The position numbers and the translations under genes were made by a program. From Komagataeibacter diospyri (GTDB lineage: Bacteria; Pseudomonadota; Alphaproteobacteria; Acetobacterales; Acetobacteraceae), in contig NZ_BDLU01000054.1 of NCBI RefSeq assembly GCF_006538165.1, forward strand, positions 124,001-188,000: a stretch of 64,000 nt of DNA, read 5' to 3'. Below, in pieces: positions 35,481 to 45,714 of this stretch (positions are counted from its first letter, which is position 1; each line of letters starts with the position of its first letter). The notes beneath the pieces were generated by a model. It saw only the letters and a list, made by a program, of their open reading frames with translations. It did not search any database and was not told the origin of the DNA.

Positions 35481-35681
35481 GGGTCTTTTTCTCCATCTGT
35501 TCACTGATCCGGCCGGGACCGGGTCCAGGGAATTCCCGTGCGGGAATCGCTGTCTTATTCTGGCTTCCCCAACCGTGTCTGTCCAACATCGCCATGCATG
35601 GGCCCCACGGGCTGGCCACCCAGTGGCGGTGATGACAGTTCGGGCTGGCAAGTATGGTGCGGATTCCGTAAAGGGAGCCGC

Positions 35682-36740
35682 ATGACGGATCTGGTTTCTG
35701 ATTTCGACTTCACCCTCCCGCCTGAAAACATCGCCGACCATCCGGCCCGTCCGCGTGACAGCGCACGCCTGCTGGATGTGCCGGTGGATGGCCCGTTCAG
35801 GGATCGCCACGTGCGTGACCTGCCGGGGTGCCTGCGCGCGGGCGATATTCTGGTGGCCAATGATACGGCGGTGATTCCGGCCCAGTTGTCGGCCATGCGG
35901 GGGGACGCGAAAATTGGCGTCACGCTGGACCGTATCCTGCCTGATGGCACATGGCACGTGCTGGCGCGCAACGCCCGCCGCCTGCGTCCCGGCGATACGC
36001 TGACCTTTGGTGCGTCCCATGTGACGGCACAGGTGATTGCGCGCGGGGACGCGGGCGACGTGACGCTGCGCTTCAGCGCGGAAGGGGAAGCATTCGACCA
36101 GTTCCTGCATGATGTGGGCCATCTGGCCCTGCCACCCTACATCGCCCGGCCCGACGGTCCCACGGACGAGGACCGCAGGGATTACAGCACCATCTTTGCC
36201 CAGCACCGTGGCGCGGTGGCAGCCCCCACGGCGGGGCTGCATTTTACGCCCGGGCTGCTGGCGGGGCTTGATGCGGCGGGCGTGATCCGTCAGACGCTGA
36301 CGCTGCATGTGGGGGCCGGAACGTTCCTGCCCATGCGCAGCAACCAGATTTCCGCCCATCGCATGCATGCCGAACGCGGTACGATTTCCCCCCATGCCGC
36401 GGCCCGCATCAATGCCGCCCGTGCTGCAGGCGGACGGATTGTTGCGGTCGGCACCACGTCACTGCGGCTTCTGGAAAGTGCCACGGATGAAAGCGGTATC
36501 GTCCATCCCTTCCATGGGGAGACGGCCATCTTCATCCGCCCCGGCTACCGCTTCCGCGCGGTGGACATGCTGCTGACCAATTTTCACCTGCCGCGTTCGA
36601 CGCTGTTCATGCTGGTCTGCGCCTTTGGCGGCTATCACCGCATGAAGGCCGCCTATGCCCATGCCATCGCCAGTGGCTACCGCTTCTATTCCTATGGCGA
36701 TGCCTGCCTGCTGCACCGCACCGAAGGAGACCTGCCATGA
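35682..36740 (+). CDS. queA: S-adenosylmethionine:tRNA ribosyltransferase-isomerase
   Basis: Transfers the ribosyl part of AdoMet to preQ1 in tRNA, giving epoxyqueuosine. 352 residues from the ATG at 35682 with AAGGGAG upstream. [20 protein letters not shown] is the QueA opening. [50 protein letters not shown] and [20 protein letters not shown] are the signature regions. Its stop overlaps the tgt start (ATGA), forming the operon queA-tgt-queG for queuosine at the wobble position of GUN-decoding tRNAs. Confidence 0.97.
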   Translation: MTDLVSDFDFTLPPENIADHPARPRDSARLLDVPVDGPFRDRHVRDLPGCLRAGDILVANDTAVIPAQLSAMRGDAKIGVTLDRILPDGTWHVLARNARRLRPGDTLTFGASHVTAQVIARGDAGDVTLRFSAEGEAFDQFLHDVGHLALPPYIARPDGPTDEDRRDYSTIFAQHRGAVAAPTAGLHFTPGLLAGLDAAGVIRQTLTLHVGAGTFLPMRSNQISAHRMHAERGTISPHAAARINAARAAGGRIVAVGTTSLRLLESATDESGIVHPFHGETAIFIRPGYRFRAVDMLLTNFHLPRSTLFMLVCAFGGYHRMKAAYAHAIASGYRFYSYGDACLLHRTEGDLP

Positions 36741-37897
36741 CCACATTCCGCTGGCGGCCCGAAGCCCGCGCGGGCCATGCCCGTGCCGGCTGGCTGGACA
36801 CCGCCCATGGCAGCGTGCCGACACCGACCTTCATGCCCGTTGGCACTGTTGGCACCGTCAAGGCCATGACCATGGACAGCGTGCGGTCCACGGGCGCGGG
36901 TATCGTGCTGGGCAATACCTATCACCTCATGCTGCGGCCCGGGGCGGAACGGGTGCGCGCGCTGGGGGGGCTACATCGGTTCATGGACTGGCCGGGGCCG
37001 ATCCTGACCGATTCGGGCGGGTTTCAGGTCATGTCGCTGGGACCTTTGCGCAAGCTTGATCAGGACGGGGTTACTTTCCGGTCGCATATTGATGGATCAA
37101 AGCACCGGCTGACGCCCGAACGTTCGACCGATATCCAGTACGCGCTCGATGCCACCATCAGCATGTGCTTTGACGAATGTCCCGCATTGCCTGCGGCGCC
37201 CGACGTGATCGCAAAATCCATGCGCATGTCCATGCGCTGGGCCGAACGGTGCCGCACGGCATTCGTGCAGCGCCCCGGTTACGCGCAGTACGGTATCATC
37301 CAGGGCGGGACCGAGCCGGAACTGCGGGCCGAAAGCGTGAAGGCGCTGACCGGAATCGGGTTCGAAGGCTACGCCATTGGCGGCCTTGCGGTGGGGGAGG
37401 GGCAGGAACTCATGTTCTCGACCCTTGAGGCCACCGTCCCGCTGATCCCTGATGCCAGTCCGCGTTACCTTATGGGCGTAGGCACGCCCGATGACCTGCT
37501 CGGCGCCGTGGAACGCGGGGTGGACATGTTTGACTGCGTCATGCCCACACGGGCGGGACGCACCGCGCGCGCCTATACCGAACGGGGCACGCTGAACCTG
37601 CGCAATGCCCGGCATGCCACCGATTCACGGCCCATTTCGCCGCATTGCGACTGTCTGGCCTGTTCGCGCCACAGCCGCGCTTACCTGCATCACCTGTTCC
37701 GGGCCAATGAAATCCTCGGTCCCATGATGCTGACATGGCATAACCTTGCCTATTACCAGCGGCTCATGCGCGGGATGCGGGCGGCGATCGTCGATGGTGC
37801 GTTTGCCGCTCATGCCGACCACCTGCGCGCGCAATGGGCAATGGATGACTGGAGTGGTGATGAAATGCCCTTTCCCGACATTCCCCCGGTGGCCTGA
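36737..37897 (+). CDS. tgt: tRNA-guanine transglycosylase (queuine tRNA-ribosyltransferase)
   Basis: Exchanges G34 for preQ1 in target tRNAs. The 386-residue TIM barrel shows [25 protein letters not shown], the catalytic [13 protein letters not shown], and the second Asp in [20 protein letters not shown]. The zinc site is [20 protein letters not shown] (Cys-x-Cys-x2-Cys and His). The start overlaps queA by four bases and the stop overlaps the queG start by one, so translation is coupled through the operon. Confidence 0.98.
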   Translation: MTTFRWRPEARAGHARAGWLDTAHGSVPTPTFMPVGTVGTVKAMTMDSVRSTGAGIVLGNTYHLMLRPGAERVRALGGLHRFMDWPGPILTDSGGFQVMSLGPLRKLDQDGVTFRSHIDGSKHRLTPERSTDIQYALDATISMCFDECPALPAAPDVIAKSMRMSMRWAERCRTAFVQRPGYAQYGIIQGGTEPELRAESVKALTGIGFEGYAIGGLAVGEGQELMFSTLEATVPLIPDASPRYLMGVGTPDDLLGAVERGVDMFDCVMPTRAGRTARAYTERGTLNLRNARHATDSRPISPHCDCLACSRHSRAYLHHLFRANEILGPMMLTWHNLAYYQRLMRGMRAAIVDGAFAAHADHLRAQWAMDDWSGDEMPFPDIPPVA

Positions 37898-38973
37898 TGC
37901 GTGCCGCGCCGCCCGGCCCTGACCCCGCGCGGATGGCTGCGCGGATTGCAGGCCACGCGCGTGATCTGGGTTTTGACGCGGTGGGATTCGCGCCCGCCCG
38001 GCTGGATGATGCGGTGCGCACCCGTCTGGCCATGTTCGTGGAACACGGATTCGCGGGCAGCATGGGCTGGATGGCGCAGCGCATGGACCAACGTGGCGAC
38101 CCGCGTGGCCTCTGGCCCGAAGTACGCAGCGTGATCGCCCTTGGCCTGAATTACGCGCCCGAAAGCGACGCGCTGGCCACGACCCGGGTGCCTGATGCGG
38201 GCAATATTTCCGTTTATGCCCGTAACCGGGATTATCATGACGTGGTCAAGGGGATGCTCAAGCACCTTGCGCAGTTCGTGGTGAACGAGGGGCGACGGCA
38301 GGGCATGGATGACACGCAGGTGAAGGTCTTTGTCGATACCGCGCCGGTGATGGAAAAACCGCTGGCGCAGAACGCGGGCCTTGGCTGGCAGGGCAAGCAT
38401 ACCAGTCTGGTGTCGCGCCAGCATGGGAGCTGGCTGTTCCTGGGCGAGGTCTATACCACGCTGGACCTGCCTCAATCGGCCCCGTCGGGTGGCGGGTGCG
38501 GCAGTTGCACGCGCTGTCTTGATGCATGTCCGACCAATGCCTTTCCCGCCCCCGGCGTAATGGATGCGCGGCGGTGCATTTCGTACCTGACCATCGAAAA
38601 CCGTGATCCGATTCCCGAAGCGCTGCGCCCCGCCATGGGTAATCGTATCTACGGGTGTGATGACTGTCTGGCCGTCTGCCCGTGGAACCGCTTCGCCGCA
38701 GCTACGAATCACATGAAGCTGGCCGCGCGTGACGACCTGCGCGCGCCCGCGCTGCGCACACTCGCGGGACTGGATGATGCCGGTTTCCGCGCACGGTTTT
38801 CCGGCTCCCCCATCAAGCGCATTGGCCGGAACCGTTTCGTGCGCAACGTGGCGGTGGCCATTGGCAATAGCGCGCAGCCTGCCCTGCGCCCCAGTGTCGC
38901 GGCATTGTGTGACGATGCTGATCCGGTGGTGGCGGACGCCGCGCGCTGGGCCATGTTGCGGCTGCCCCGGTGA
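37897..38973 (+). CDS. queG: Epoxyqueuosine reductase
   Basis: Cobalamin- and iron-sulfur-dependent enzyme performing the last step of queuosine synthesis. The 358-residue protein has the N-terminal B12-binding region (GFAGSMGWMAQRMDQRGDPR, VIALGLNYAP, VFVDTAPVMEKPLAQNAGLG). Two [4Fe-4S] motifs follow: CGSCTRCLDACPTNAFPAPG and YGCDDCLAVCPWNRFA. A C-terminal HEAT-like segment (SPIKRIGRNRFVRNVAVAIG) completes it. ATG shares one base with the tgt stop. Needing cobalamin, it shares that cofactor with MetH in the same window. Confidence 0.96.
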   Translation: MRAAPPGPDPARMAARIAGHARDLGFDAVGFAPARLDDAVRTRLAMFVEHGFAGSMGWMAQRMDQRGDPRGLWPEVRSVIALGLNYAPESDALATTRVPDAGNISVYARNRDYHDVVKGMLKHLAQFVVNEGRRQGMDDTQVKVFVDTAPVMEKPLAQNAGLGWQGKHTSLVSRQHGSWLFLGEVYTTLDLPQSAPSGGGCGSCTRCLDACPTNAFPAPGVMDARRCISYLTIENRDPIPEALRPAMGNRIYGCDDCLAVCPWNRFAAATNHMKLAARDDLRAPALRTLAGLDDAGFRARFSGSPIKRIGRNRFVRNVAVAIGNSAQPALRPSVAALCDDADPVVADAARWAMLRLPR

Positions 38974-38993
38974 CGGGACGGGAGGCCATGGGC

Positions 38994-39275
38994 ATGCCGC
39001 TGCCCGCGCAGCGCGGCGCGCGGCTGTTGCGCAAACGCAGCCTCAACCTGTCAGGGCACCGGACCAGCGTGGCGCTGGAGCCGGAGTTCTGGCATGCCCT
39101 GCACCTGATCGCGCAAAAGCGTGGTCTGACCCTTGCCGGACTGGTGGGGCGCATTGACGCGGGGCGTCCGCCGGACCGCCCGCTGGCATCCGCGCTGCGG
39201 GTGGAGGCATTGCGGGAATGGATGCCTGCATTGCCGGAAATTGCCGGTACGGACAGGGAAGATCAGTTGGGTTGA
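38994..39275 (+). CDS. Ribbon-helix-helix domain protein
   Basis: 93-residue protein. KRSLNLSGHRTSVALEPEFW followed by HALHLIAQKRGLTLAGLVGR fits the ribbon-helix-helix fold of the RHH_4 group found in alphaproteobacteria, in which the strand TSVALE contacts DNA. The start at 38994 has GGAGG eight bases upstream; a GTG at 38970 overlapping the queG stop would extend it by eight residues. It probably travels with the que operon. The regulatory target is unknown. Confidence 0.8.
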   Translation: MPLPAQRGARLLRKRSLNLSGHRTSVALEPEFWHALHLIAQKRGLTLAGLVGRIDAGRPPDRPLASALRVEALREWMPALPEIAGTDREDQLG

Positions 39276-39301
39276 CCGGGCATCCGTGCTAGCCTTGGGG
39301 C

Positions 39302-40117
39302 ATGGCAATCTGGGGCAAACTTTTTGGTGGCGTTGCGGGGTTCGCGGTTGGCGGCCCCATGGGCGCTGTCGTGGGCACGGCGCTCGGGCACGCGGCGGAT
39401 AATGGTTCCCTGCTGGAAACGCCGGTGGGGGGATGGACCGACCGCTGGGGCCCCCGGCTGAACGCGGACCCGAATGGGGCGGCGACCTTCATGGCGGCCA
39501 AGATGGCGGCCGCGATGGGCAAGCGCGACCAGATGTACGGTCTGGTCATCATCATCCTGTCCGCCAAGATGGCGAAGTGCGACGGGGCGGTGAACCGGGC
39601 CGAGATCGATGCCTTCAAGCGCCGTTTTCACCTGCCGCCCGAAAACATGCGCGAAGTTGGCCGCCTGTTCGACAGCGCGCGGCAGCGCACGGACGATTAC
39701 AAGGCCTTCGCCACCGAACTGGGACGCGCCTTCGCCAACAAGACCGGCATGCTGGAAGACGCGCTGGCGTCCCTGTTCGTGATCGCGCGCGCGGATGGCG
39801 AGATCAATGCGCGCGAGGAAACCTTCCTGCGCGGGGTGCACAAGGCTTTCAACCTCAGCCCCGGCGCATGGGACCGTGCGCGTGACGGTGGCGCGCGGCC
39901 GGGCGTGAGCGAGATTGACGCTTATGAAGTGCTGGGTATCTCACGTGATGCCAGTAATGACGAAGTGCGCGTGGTCTGGCGCAGGCTTGTGCGTGAATAC
40001 CATCCCGATGTCATGACCGCCCGTGGGGCGACATCCGCGCAGCAGGCGCAGGGGGCTGCCCGCATCGCCCAGATCAATGCGGCATGGGACCGGATCAAGC
40101 GCGACCGCAGGCTGTAA
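39302..40117 (+). CDS. TerB/DjlA-like protein with C-terminal J domain
   Basis: 271-residue co-chaperone-like protein. An N-terminal Gly-rich hydrophobic segment (LFGGVAGFAVGGPMGAVVGT) may associate with the membrane. A TerB-like helical domain occupies ~60-180 (IIILSAKMAKCDGAVNRAEI, FVIARADGEINAREETFLRG, each with acidic metal-binding positions). The C-terminal J domain (~205-271: YEVLGISRDASNDEVRVVWR, EYHPDV) has the essential HPD tripeptide. The layout matches DjlA-type DnaK co-chaperones, although DjlA usually has a clear N-terminal membrane helix. Confidence 0.88.
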   Translation: MAIWGKLFGGVAGFAVGGPMGAVVGTALGHAADNGSLLETPVGGWTDRWGPRLNADPNGAATFMAAKMAAAMGKRDQMYGLVIIILSAKMAKCDGAVNRAEIDAFKRRFHLPPENMREVGRLFDSARQRTDDYKAFATELGRAFANKTGMLEDALASLFVIARADGEINAREETFLRGVHKAFNLSPGAWDRARDGGARPGVSEIDAYEVLGISRDASNDEVRVVWRRLVREYHPDVMTARGATSAQQAQGAARIAQINAAWDRIKRDRRL

Positions 40118-40147
40118 AAACCAGCCTGTGAATCACCCTGAAAATTA

Positions 40148-40227
40148 ACAGTTTTTGGTGGAGCTTTTTTCAAAAGCTTCGAGGAACACCGTCCTTTTGA
40201 AAAAAGGCAGTACCCAGAAAACTTTTG
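40148..40227 (+). repeat. Two-hairpin intergenic repeat, copy 4
   Basis: ACAGTTTTTGGTGGAGC, TTTTTTCAAAAGCTTCG, then CCTTTTGAAAAAAGG and TACCCAGAAAACTTTTG. It lies between the convergent J-domain and mrp genes. Confidence 0.83.
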
Positions 40228-40348
40228 TTATTTAATTGATCACGTTGGCCCATCCAGCGCAGTCAGCCCGATCATGGATCAGGCCAGCGGGAGAGGGACG
40301 ACCGAAAAAAGCCACTGCCATCCTATGTTATGACGCGGATCGTACCGA

Positions 40349-41497
40349 TCAGCGCGCAGCCTTTTTCTTCTGTTCCAGCAGGCGACGGAGTGCCCCACCG
40401 ACCGTATGGGCCAGTGCGCGATAGGCCTGTCCCGCCGGGCTGTCGGGGGCAGCAATCACGATCGGCGCGCCATTGTCGGCACTGGCGCGGATATCGGCCA
40501 GCAGCGGGATTTCACCCAGGAACGGCACGCCCATTTTTTCAGCTTCCGCCCGTGCGCCACCATGGCCGAACAGTTCGGTGCGGTGGTTGCAGTTGGGACA
40601 GCAGAAATAGGACATGTTTTCCACCATACCCAGCACCGGCACGTTCATCTTCTCGAACATGGCCACGCCTCGCCGGGCGTCCAGCAGGGCGATATCCTGC
40701 GGGGTGGAAACGATCACGGCACCGGCCAGCGCGGTTTTCTGCGCCAGTGTCAGCTGCGCATCCCCCGTGCCCGGCGGCATGTCCACAACCAGAACGTCCA
40801 GCGCGCCCCATTCCACATCACCCAGCAGCTGCCCGATCGCCCCCATGACCATTGGCCCGCGCCAGATCATGGCCTTGCTTTCATCTACCAGCATGCCGAT
40901 CGACATGGCGCTGATGCCCCATTTATGTGGCGGGATCAGGCGACTGTCACGCACTTCGGGCTGCCCGCCCACGCCCATCATGCGCGGCAGGGAAGGACCA
41001 TGCACATCCGCATCCAGCAGCCCGACCTTCAGCCCCTCCAGCCCGAGCCCCACCGCAAGGTTGACGGCCGTGGTGGACTTGCCCACGCCGCCCTTGCCCG
41101 ATGCCACGGCAATGACCACGCCTACACCCGGCGGCAGGGGGCCGGTGGCGGGCCGGGATGCCTTGCCACCCCCAAGGTTGAGGGGACGGTGGCCGCCGCC
41201 GGTGGGTGCAGGCGCCGTCTGTGGCGTGGGTGCGGCTGGTGCCGGGCGGTGCGCGGTCAGGATGACGCTGGCCGCCGTGCAGCCGGGAACCGCGGCGACG
41301 AGGGCACGTTCCAGTTCGGGCAGCAATGGCTGCAGCGATCCCGCCCGCGTACGGTCGGTCGCGATGGCGACATGCAGGACGCCATCGCGCACCATGAAGG
41401 CGTCCAGGCTGCCCATATCCGCAACACTGGCGGCATGATCCGCGGTGCGCACGCGTTGCAGCACGGTCTCGATGGTTGTCCTGTCGGGACTGGTCAT
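40349..41497 (-). CDS. mrp: Mrp/ApbC-type P-loop iron-sulfur carrier ATPase
   Basis: Binds and transfers Fe-S clusters to apoproteins in the cytoplasm. 382 residues. An N-terminal MIP18-like domain (~1-85: TIETVLQRVRTADHAASVAD) is followed by an Ala/Pro linker. The ATPase has the deviant Walker A ASGKGGVGKSTTAVNLA, LLDADVHGPSLPRMMGV, VVDMPPGTGDAQLTL and the cluster-binding CxxC in MSYFCCPNCNHRTELFGHGG. The ATG at 41497 gives MTSPDRTTIE; the longer frame to 41752 is rejected. It is divergent from opgC. Confidence 0.95.
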   Translation of the reverse strand: MTSPDRTTIETVLQRVRTADHAASVADMGSLDAFMVRDGVLHVAIATDRTRAGSLQPLLPELERALVAAVPGCTAASVILTAHRPAPAAPTPQTAPAPTGGGHRPLNLGGGKASRPATGPLPPGVGVVIAVASGKGGVGKSTTAVNLAVGLGLEGLKVGLLDADVHGPSLPRMMGVGGQPEVRDSRLIPPHKWGISAMSIGMLVDESKAMIWRGPMVMGAIGQLLGDVEWGALDVLVVDMPPGTGDAQLTLAQKTALAGAVIVSTPQDIALLDARRGVAMFEKMNVPVLGMVENMSYFCCPNCNHRTELFGHGGARAEAEKMGVPFLGEIPLLADIRASADNGAPIVIAAPDSPAGQAYRALAHTVGGALRRLLEQKKKAAR

Positions 41498-41735
41498 GGT
41501 TGTGCGCTCCCTGCTGTCTGCTATCTGGCCCGTGCGGGTATAGAAGGGGCGGCCCGTGCTGGTCGAGTCATGAAACGGTGGGCACCCGACCGCATGCCGG
41601 TCACATGTCATGCCCGGCATGCGGGGCATCCCTGTCATTGGGGGAATGGCTGACTGCGCGGTTTGCTGCTTTACGCTCGCTGCGCCATGATGGTTGCAGC
41701 CATTTTGTGCATCGTTCAGGCGGACAGGGGATACG

Positions 41736-42902
41736 ATGGGCAGCATTTCCACTTCGCGGGGGGCGGTACCCCACCGGCGCGATCACCGGATTGATGCGCT
41801 GCGCGGGGTGGCGCTGCTCATGATGTGCATCGACCATATCCCGCAGGACGTGCTGAACCGTTTCACCATGCGCAATGTCGGTTTTGCCGACGCGGCGGAG
41901 GTGTTCGTGCTGCTGGCGGGCTATGCCTCGTGGCTGGCCTATGGCCGTGCGTTTGGCAGGAAGCAGCCGGTCATGTCGGTGCTGGCGCGGATCGGACGGC
42001 GGTGCTGGCAGCTTTATGTCTTCCAGATGGTGATGGTGGTGGTGTGCATTTCCACCATCCGCATATGGCGGCATTTCTGGCCGGTGCCGGTCGATTTCCT
42101 TGAACCCGAACTGGCGCACGGTCTGGATTCGGCATGGCGGGTGCTGTCGTTGCAGGCATTGCCGGGCAACCTGAACATCCTGCCGCTTTATATCGTGCTG
42201 CTGCTGGGGTTCGCGCCCTTATACGCGCTGCTGCGCGGGGTGGGGACGCCCGTGGTGCTGGGGGTAAGCGGGGCGGTCTGGCTGCTGGTCAACCTGGACC
42301 CGCGCCTGAACTTTCCCAACTGGCTTGATCCCGACGGGTGGTATTTCGACCCGCTGGCGTGGCAGTTCCTGTTCGTGCTGGGTGTATGCGGGGCGCGTCT
42401 GGCCGGACGGCATGATGGCAGCCTGCCGCGTTCGCGCGTGCTGGCGGGGGTGTGCGGGCTGTATCTGGTCTTTTCCTTCGTGCAGTCCTTTCCATGGACG
42501 GACTGGGGCTTCGCCGACCTGCGGCCCGTCGGCATGGCGGTGCCGGACAAGATGATCCTTGCCCCGTGGCGGCTGCTGGATGTGCTGGCGCTGTTCTATC
42601 TGGTGCAGTCCTCGCCGCGGGCCACCGTGCTGGCGGGGACGCGGGGTGGCCAGCTTATGGCGCTGTTCGGGCGGCATTCGCTGGAAATCTTTACGGCGGG
42701 CACGCTGGTGGACCTGTACGGGCGGCTGGTGCTGACCAGTTTTGGCACCGGCTGGGTCATGCAGGTGGTGGTGAACGTGGTGGGGTTCGTGGTGCTGCTG
42801 TGGGTGGCGCGTAACCGCGAACGCGCCCGTGCGGCGGCCCGCAGGCCGGCGGCGCCGAAACCGGACGGCCTGCCCGCGCACGCGCCCCTTTGCGGGAACT
42901 GA
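41736..42902 (+). CDS. opgC: OpgC-type membrane acyltransferase
   Basis: 388-residue multi-spanning protein of the OpgC family, known for succinylating osmoregulated periplasmic glucans. RIDALRGVALLMMCIDHIPQ followed by DVLNRF is the diagnostic N-terminal motif, with GFADAAEVFVLLAGYASWLA next. About ten hydrophobic segments follow, and QLMALFGRHSLEIFTAGTLV near the C terminus is also conserved. The ATG at 41736 follows ACAGGGG. opgD and opgH are 6.6 kb downstream, so the OPG pathway is split around degP, the FUSC gene and mannitol dehydrogenase. The acyl group used here is not certain. Confidence 0.92.
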   Translation: MGSISTSRGAVPHRRDHRIDALRGVALLMMCIDHIPQDVLNRFTMRNVGFADAAEVFVLLAGYASWLAYGRAFGRKQPVMSVLARIGRRCWQLYVFQMVMVVVCISTIRIWRHFWPVPVDFLEPELAHGLDSAWRVLSLQALPGNLNILPLYIVLLLGFAPLYALLRGVGTPVVLGVSGAVWLLVNLDPRLNFPNWLDPDGWYFDPLAWQFLFVLGVCGARLAGRHDGSLPRSRVLAGVCGLYLVFSFVQSFPWTDWGFADLRPVGMAVPDKMILAPWRLLDVLALFYLVQSSPRATVLAGTRGGQLMALFGRHSLEIFTAGTLVDLYGRLVLTSFGTGWVMQVVVNVVGFVVLLWVARNRERARAAARRPAAPKPDGLPAHAPLCGN

Positions 42903-42979
42903 GGCTGTGGTTTCCGAGCGCATGAAGGGCGTGATATAGGGAATGCGTCAGACCCCGTTCAGCAGGATATACAAGCCCC

Positions 42980-44551
42980 ATGTCCTTTCGTGCCGCTGCC
43001 TTTTCCCGATCCTGCCTTGCCATGGGGCTGGTTACGGCCCTTGGGGGGTACGCCGCGCGCGCGGCTGATCCCGTTCCCGCCCCGAATGCGGCGGCCCCCG
43101 CGGCCACGGCCCCCCTGCGCCTGCCGGGCGAGGGGCGGAACATGCCCGACAGCTTTGCCGACCTTGCGGCGAAACTGCTGCCCGCCGTCGTCAATGTATC
43201 CACCACCGAGATGGTCCGCCCCGGTGAGGATGATGATGATGGCGATGATGGTGACAACACGCCGCAGGTGCCCAATTTCCCTGAAGGGTCGCCGTTCGAG
43301 AAATTCTTCCACGATTTCATGAACCGGCAGGACAGCCCCAACGCGCCACCGCGCAAGATGCAGGCGCTGGGATCGGGCTTCATCATCGACCCTTCGGGCG
43401 TGATCGTGACCAACAATCACGTCGTGCGCCATGCCGACCAGATCACCATTACGCTGCAGGACAATACCGTGCTCAAGGCGCGGCTGCTGGGCCATGACGA
43501 CCGCACCGACCTTGCGGTGCTGAAGGTGGACAGCCCGAAGCCGCTGCCTGCCGTGCCCTTTGGTGACAGCGATCATGCGCGTGTGGGCGACTGGGTACTG
43601 GCGATCGGCAACCCGTTCGGCCTGTCGGGCACGGTGACGGCGGGTATCGTCTCCTCACGCGGGCGCAATATCGAACAGGGTCCGTATGATGATTTCATCC
43701 AGACCGACGCACCGATCAACAAGGGCAATTCCGGCGGTCCCCTGTTCAACCTGCATGGGGAGGTGATTGGCATCAACACAGCCATTTTCTCGCCTTCCGG
43801 CGGGTCGATCGGGATCGGGTTTTCAATTCCTTCGGCCGAGGCGCAGGGCATCATCGAACAGCTTCGCCGTCATGGCCGCGTCACGCGCGGGTGGATTGGC
43901 GTGCGCATTCAGGACGTGACGCAGGAAATCGCCGATGGGCTGGGCCTGACAAGTCCCCATGGCGCGCTGATTGCGGGAGTTGAGCCAAAGGGACCGGCGG
44001 CGGTGGCCCACCTGCAGACCGGCGACGTGATCCAGAGCCTGAATGGCAAGGAAATCGATGGTCGCGCCCTGCCGCGCCTTGTGGCCGAGCTTGCGGGTGG
44101 CAGCGTGGCCCATCTGGGGATCTGGCGTAAGGGACAGCAGATGAATGTCGCCATCACCATCGGCGCCCTGCCCGAGGAAAAGACCGACAAGGCCGATGGC
44201 GCCAACCCGCCCGCGAAAAAACCGGCACAGGGCAGCATGGCCATTACGGGCATGGGCTTCACGGTGGGTGATCTGGATGACATCGCGCGCCAGAAATACA
44301 ATATGGCGGAAGGGCAGAAGGGTGTGCTGGTCACCGGTGTGACGGATGACAGCCCGGCTGCCGAACGCGGCCTGCGCCCCGGTGACGTGGTGACCGAAGT
44401 GCAGCAGTCGGCCGTGAATACGCCTGCCGACCTGCGCCGCCAGCTTGATACCGCCCGCAGCCAGCACCGCAAGACCGTGCTGTTTCTGGTGCAGAATTCC
44501 GATGGCCTGCGCTGGGTGCCCTTTCCCCTGCCGGATGGCGCCGGGCACTGA
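42980..44551 (+). CDS. degP: DegP/HtrA-family periplasmic serine protease
   Basis: 523-residue Do-type protease/chaperone for misfolded envelope proteins. Signal peptide MSFRAAAFSRSCLAMGLVTA to ~AARA. Catalytic triad: His in IVTNNHVVRHADQI, Asp in DDRTDLAVLKVD, Ser in INKGNSGGPLFNLHGEVIG. Two PDZ domains follow (~300-390 with RGWIGVRIQDVTQEIADGLG, and ~430-510 with GVLVTGVTDDSPAAERGLRP). An acidic EDDDDGDDGDN patch lies in the LA loop region (~77). It ends six bp before the FUSC gene. Confidence 0.95.
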   Translation: MSFRAAAFSRSCLAMGLVTALGGYAARAADPVPAPNAAAPAATAPLRLPGEGRNMPDSFADLAAKLLPAVVNVSTTEMVRPGEDDDDGDDGDNTPQVPNFPEGSPFEKFFHDFMNRQDSPNAPPRKMQALGSGFIIDPSGVIVTNNHVVRHADQITITLQDNTVLKARLLGHDDRTDLAVLKVDSPKPLPAVPFGDSDHARVGDWVLAIGNPFGLSGTVTAGIVSSRGRNIEQGPYDDFIQTDAPINKGNSGGPLFNLHGEVIGINTAIFSPSGGSIGIGFSIPSAEAQGIIEQLRRHGRVTRGWIGVRIQDVTQEIADGLGLTSPHGALIAGVEPKGPAAVAHLQTGDVIQSLNGKEIDGRALPRLVAELAGGSVAHLGIWRKGQQMNVAITIGALPEEKTDKADGANPPAKKPAQGSMAITGMGFTVGDLDDIARQKYNMAEGQKGVLVTGVTDDSPAAERGLRPGDVVTEVQQSAVNTPADLRRQLDTARSQHRKTVLFLVQNSDGLRWVPFPLPDGAGH

Positions 44552-44556
44552 ACCGT

Positions 44557-45672
44557 ATGCATGAACGCCTGAAGAACCTGCTGCTGTCCATCATGCGGCG
44601 GGGAACGTGGCGGCAGGTCGTGCGGATGAATGTCTCGCTCATCCTGTCGGGTATTGTCGCCACCATCATCCATCTGGATGAACCGGTCTGGGCGCTGATT
44701 ACATCGGTCATCGTCATTACCCAGACCCGCCTGACCCAGACGCTGTCCACCGGGCGCGAACAGATTGTGGGCACCCTGATCGGGGCGGCGGCCGGCATGT
44801 CGGCCATCGCGCTGGAACAGTGGTGCGCGCTGTCGGTGGGCATGGTGTTCTGGGTCATGCTCATGCCGCTGGCGGTGCTGGTGGCGTTGCGGCCCAAGAT
44901 GCGGGTGGCCATTGTCACCCTGATGGTCGTGCTGCTGTTTCCCGCCACGGGGGAACCGTTCTCAAGGCCGCTGCAGCGTATCGCGTCGATCATGACAGGC
45001 GTTGTGGTGTCGTTCGCGGTCTCGTTCTTTGTCCTGCGCAACGAAGCGCGGCGCGAAGTGCTGCGTAATGCCGCAAGCCTGCTGCGGCGCCTGTCCGACC
45101 TGCTGTCCACGGCGCTGCACCCGCATCCCGATCATGACGCGCTGGGCACGGTGGATGTGATGTGCCGTTCCCTGCTGCAGGACATCAATGACGGCGTGCA
45201 GGAGGCGGAGGTCGAACATCCCGGATCACTGGCGCGGCATGATCCGCTGGTGATGCGCCTGCCGGGGCTTCTGCGCCGGATCCGCTCTGATGCCATTTTC
45301 ATTTCACGCGCGGCGGTGGAAGGGGAAACCGCCCGGACGGGCGATATCCTGCAGCAGGAGCGTGACATGCTGGTGCGGATACTGGCCCAGATGGCCGATC
45401 GATGTGATACACTGGCCACGTTCCATCGCGGACGCACGCTGCCCGATGACGGAATGCGTGATATTCTGGACGAACTGGAACGTCAGGGGGAACACTGGAC
45501 CCCTGTCATGCGTTTTGCCACCGGACTGCTGCATGCCGACATGCGGCTTGCCGTGCGCAACATCTGGTCGGACGGGCAGACGGATGACGGGCCGTTCCCG
45601 CTTTCGGGTCATCCGTTCCTGTCCGAGGCTTCGTTCGAGCCTGCCCCCACCGATACGGTCGTGCAGCGATAG
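44557..45672 (+). CDS. FUSC-family inner-membrane protein
   Basis: 371-residue protein with an N-terminal bundle of membrane helices (~20-165: LILSGIVATIIHLDEPVWAL, ITSVIVITQTRLTQTLSTGR, ISAIALEQW-like and VAIVTLMVVLLFP segments) and a helical cytoplasmic domain of ~200 residues. The pattern VWALITSVIVITQTRLTQTL with STGREQIVGTLIGAAAG matches the FUSC/aromatic-acid-exporter group (PET family). It has one FUSC unit where YccS/AaeB have two. It lies six bp after degP and is probably co-transcribed. The substrate is unknown. Confidence 0.85.
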   Translation: MHERLKNLLLSIMRRGTWRQVVRMNVSLILSGIVATIIHLDEPVWALITSVIVITQTRLTQTLSTGREQIVGTLIGAAAGMSAIALEQWCALSVGMVFWVMLMPLAVLVALRPKMRVAIVTLMVVLLFPATGEPFSRPLQRIASIMTGVVVSFAVSFFVLRNEARREVLRNAASLLRRLSDLLSTALHPHPDHDALGTVDVMCRSLLQDINDGVQEAEVEHPGSLARHDPLVMRLPGLLRRIRSDAIFISRAAVEGETARTGDILQQERDMLVRILAQMADRCDTLATFHRGRTLPDDGMRDILDELERQGEHWTPVMRFATGLLHADMRLAVRNIWSDGQTDDGPFPLSGHPFLSEASFEPAPTDTVVQR

Positions 45673-45714
45673 GGCGGGGGCCGATACCACAACCAAAGGA
45701 GTGCAAAAGACACC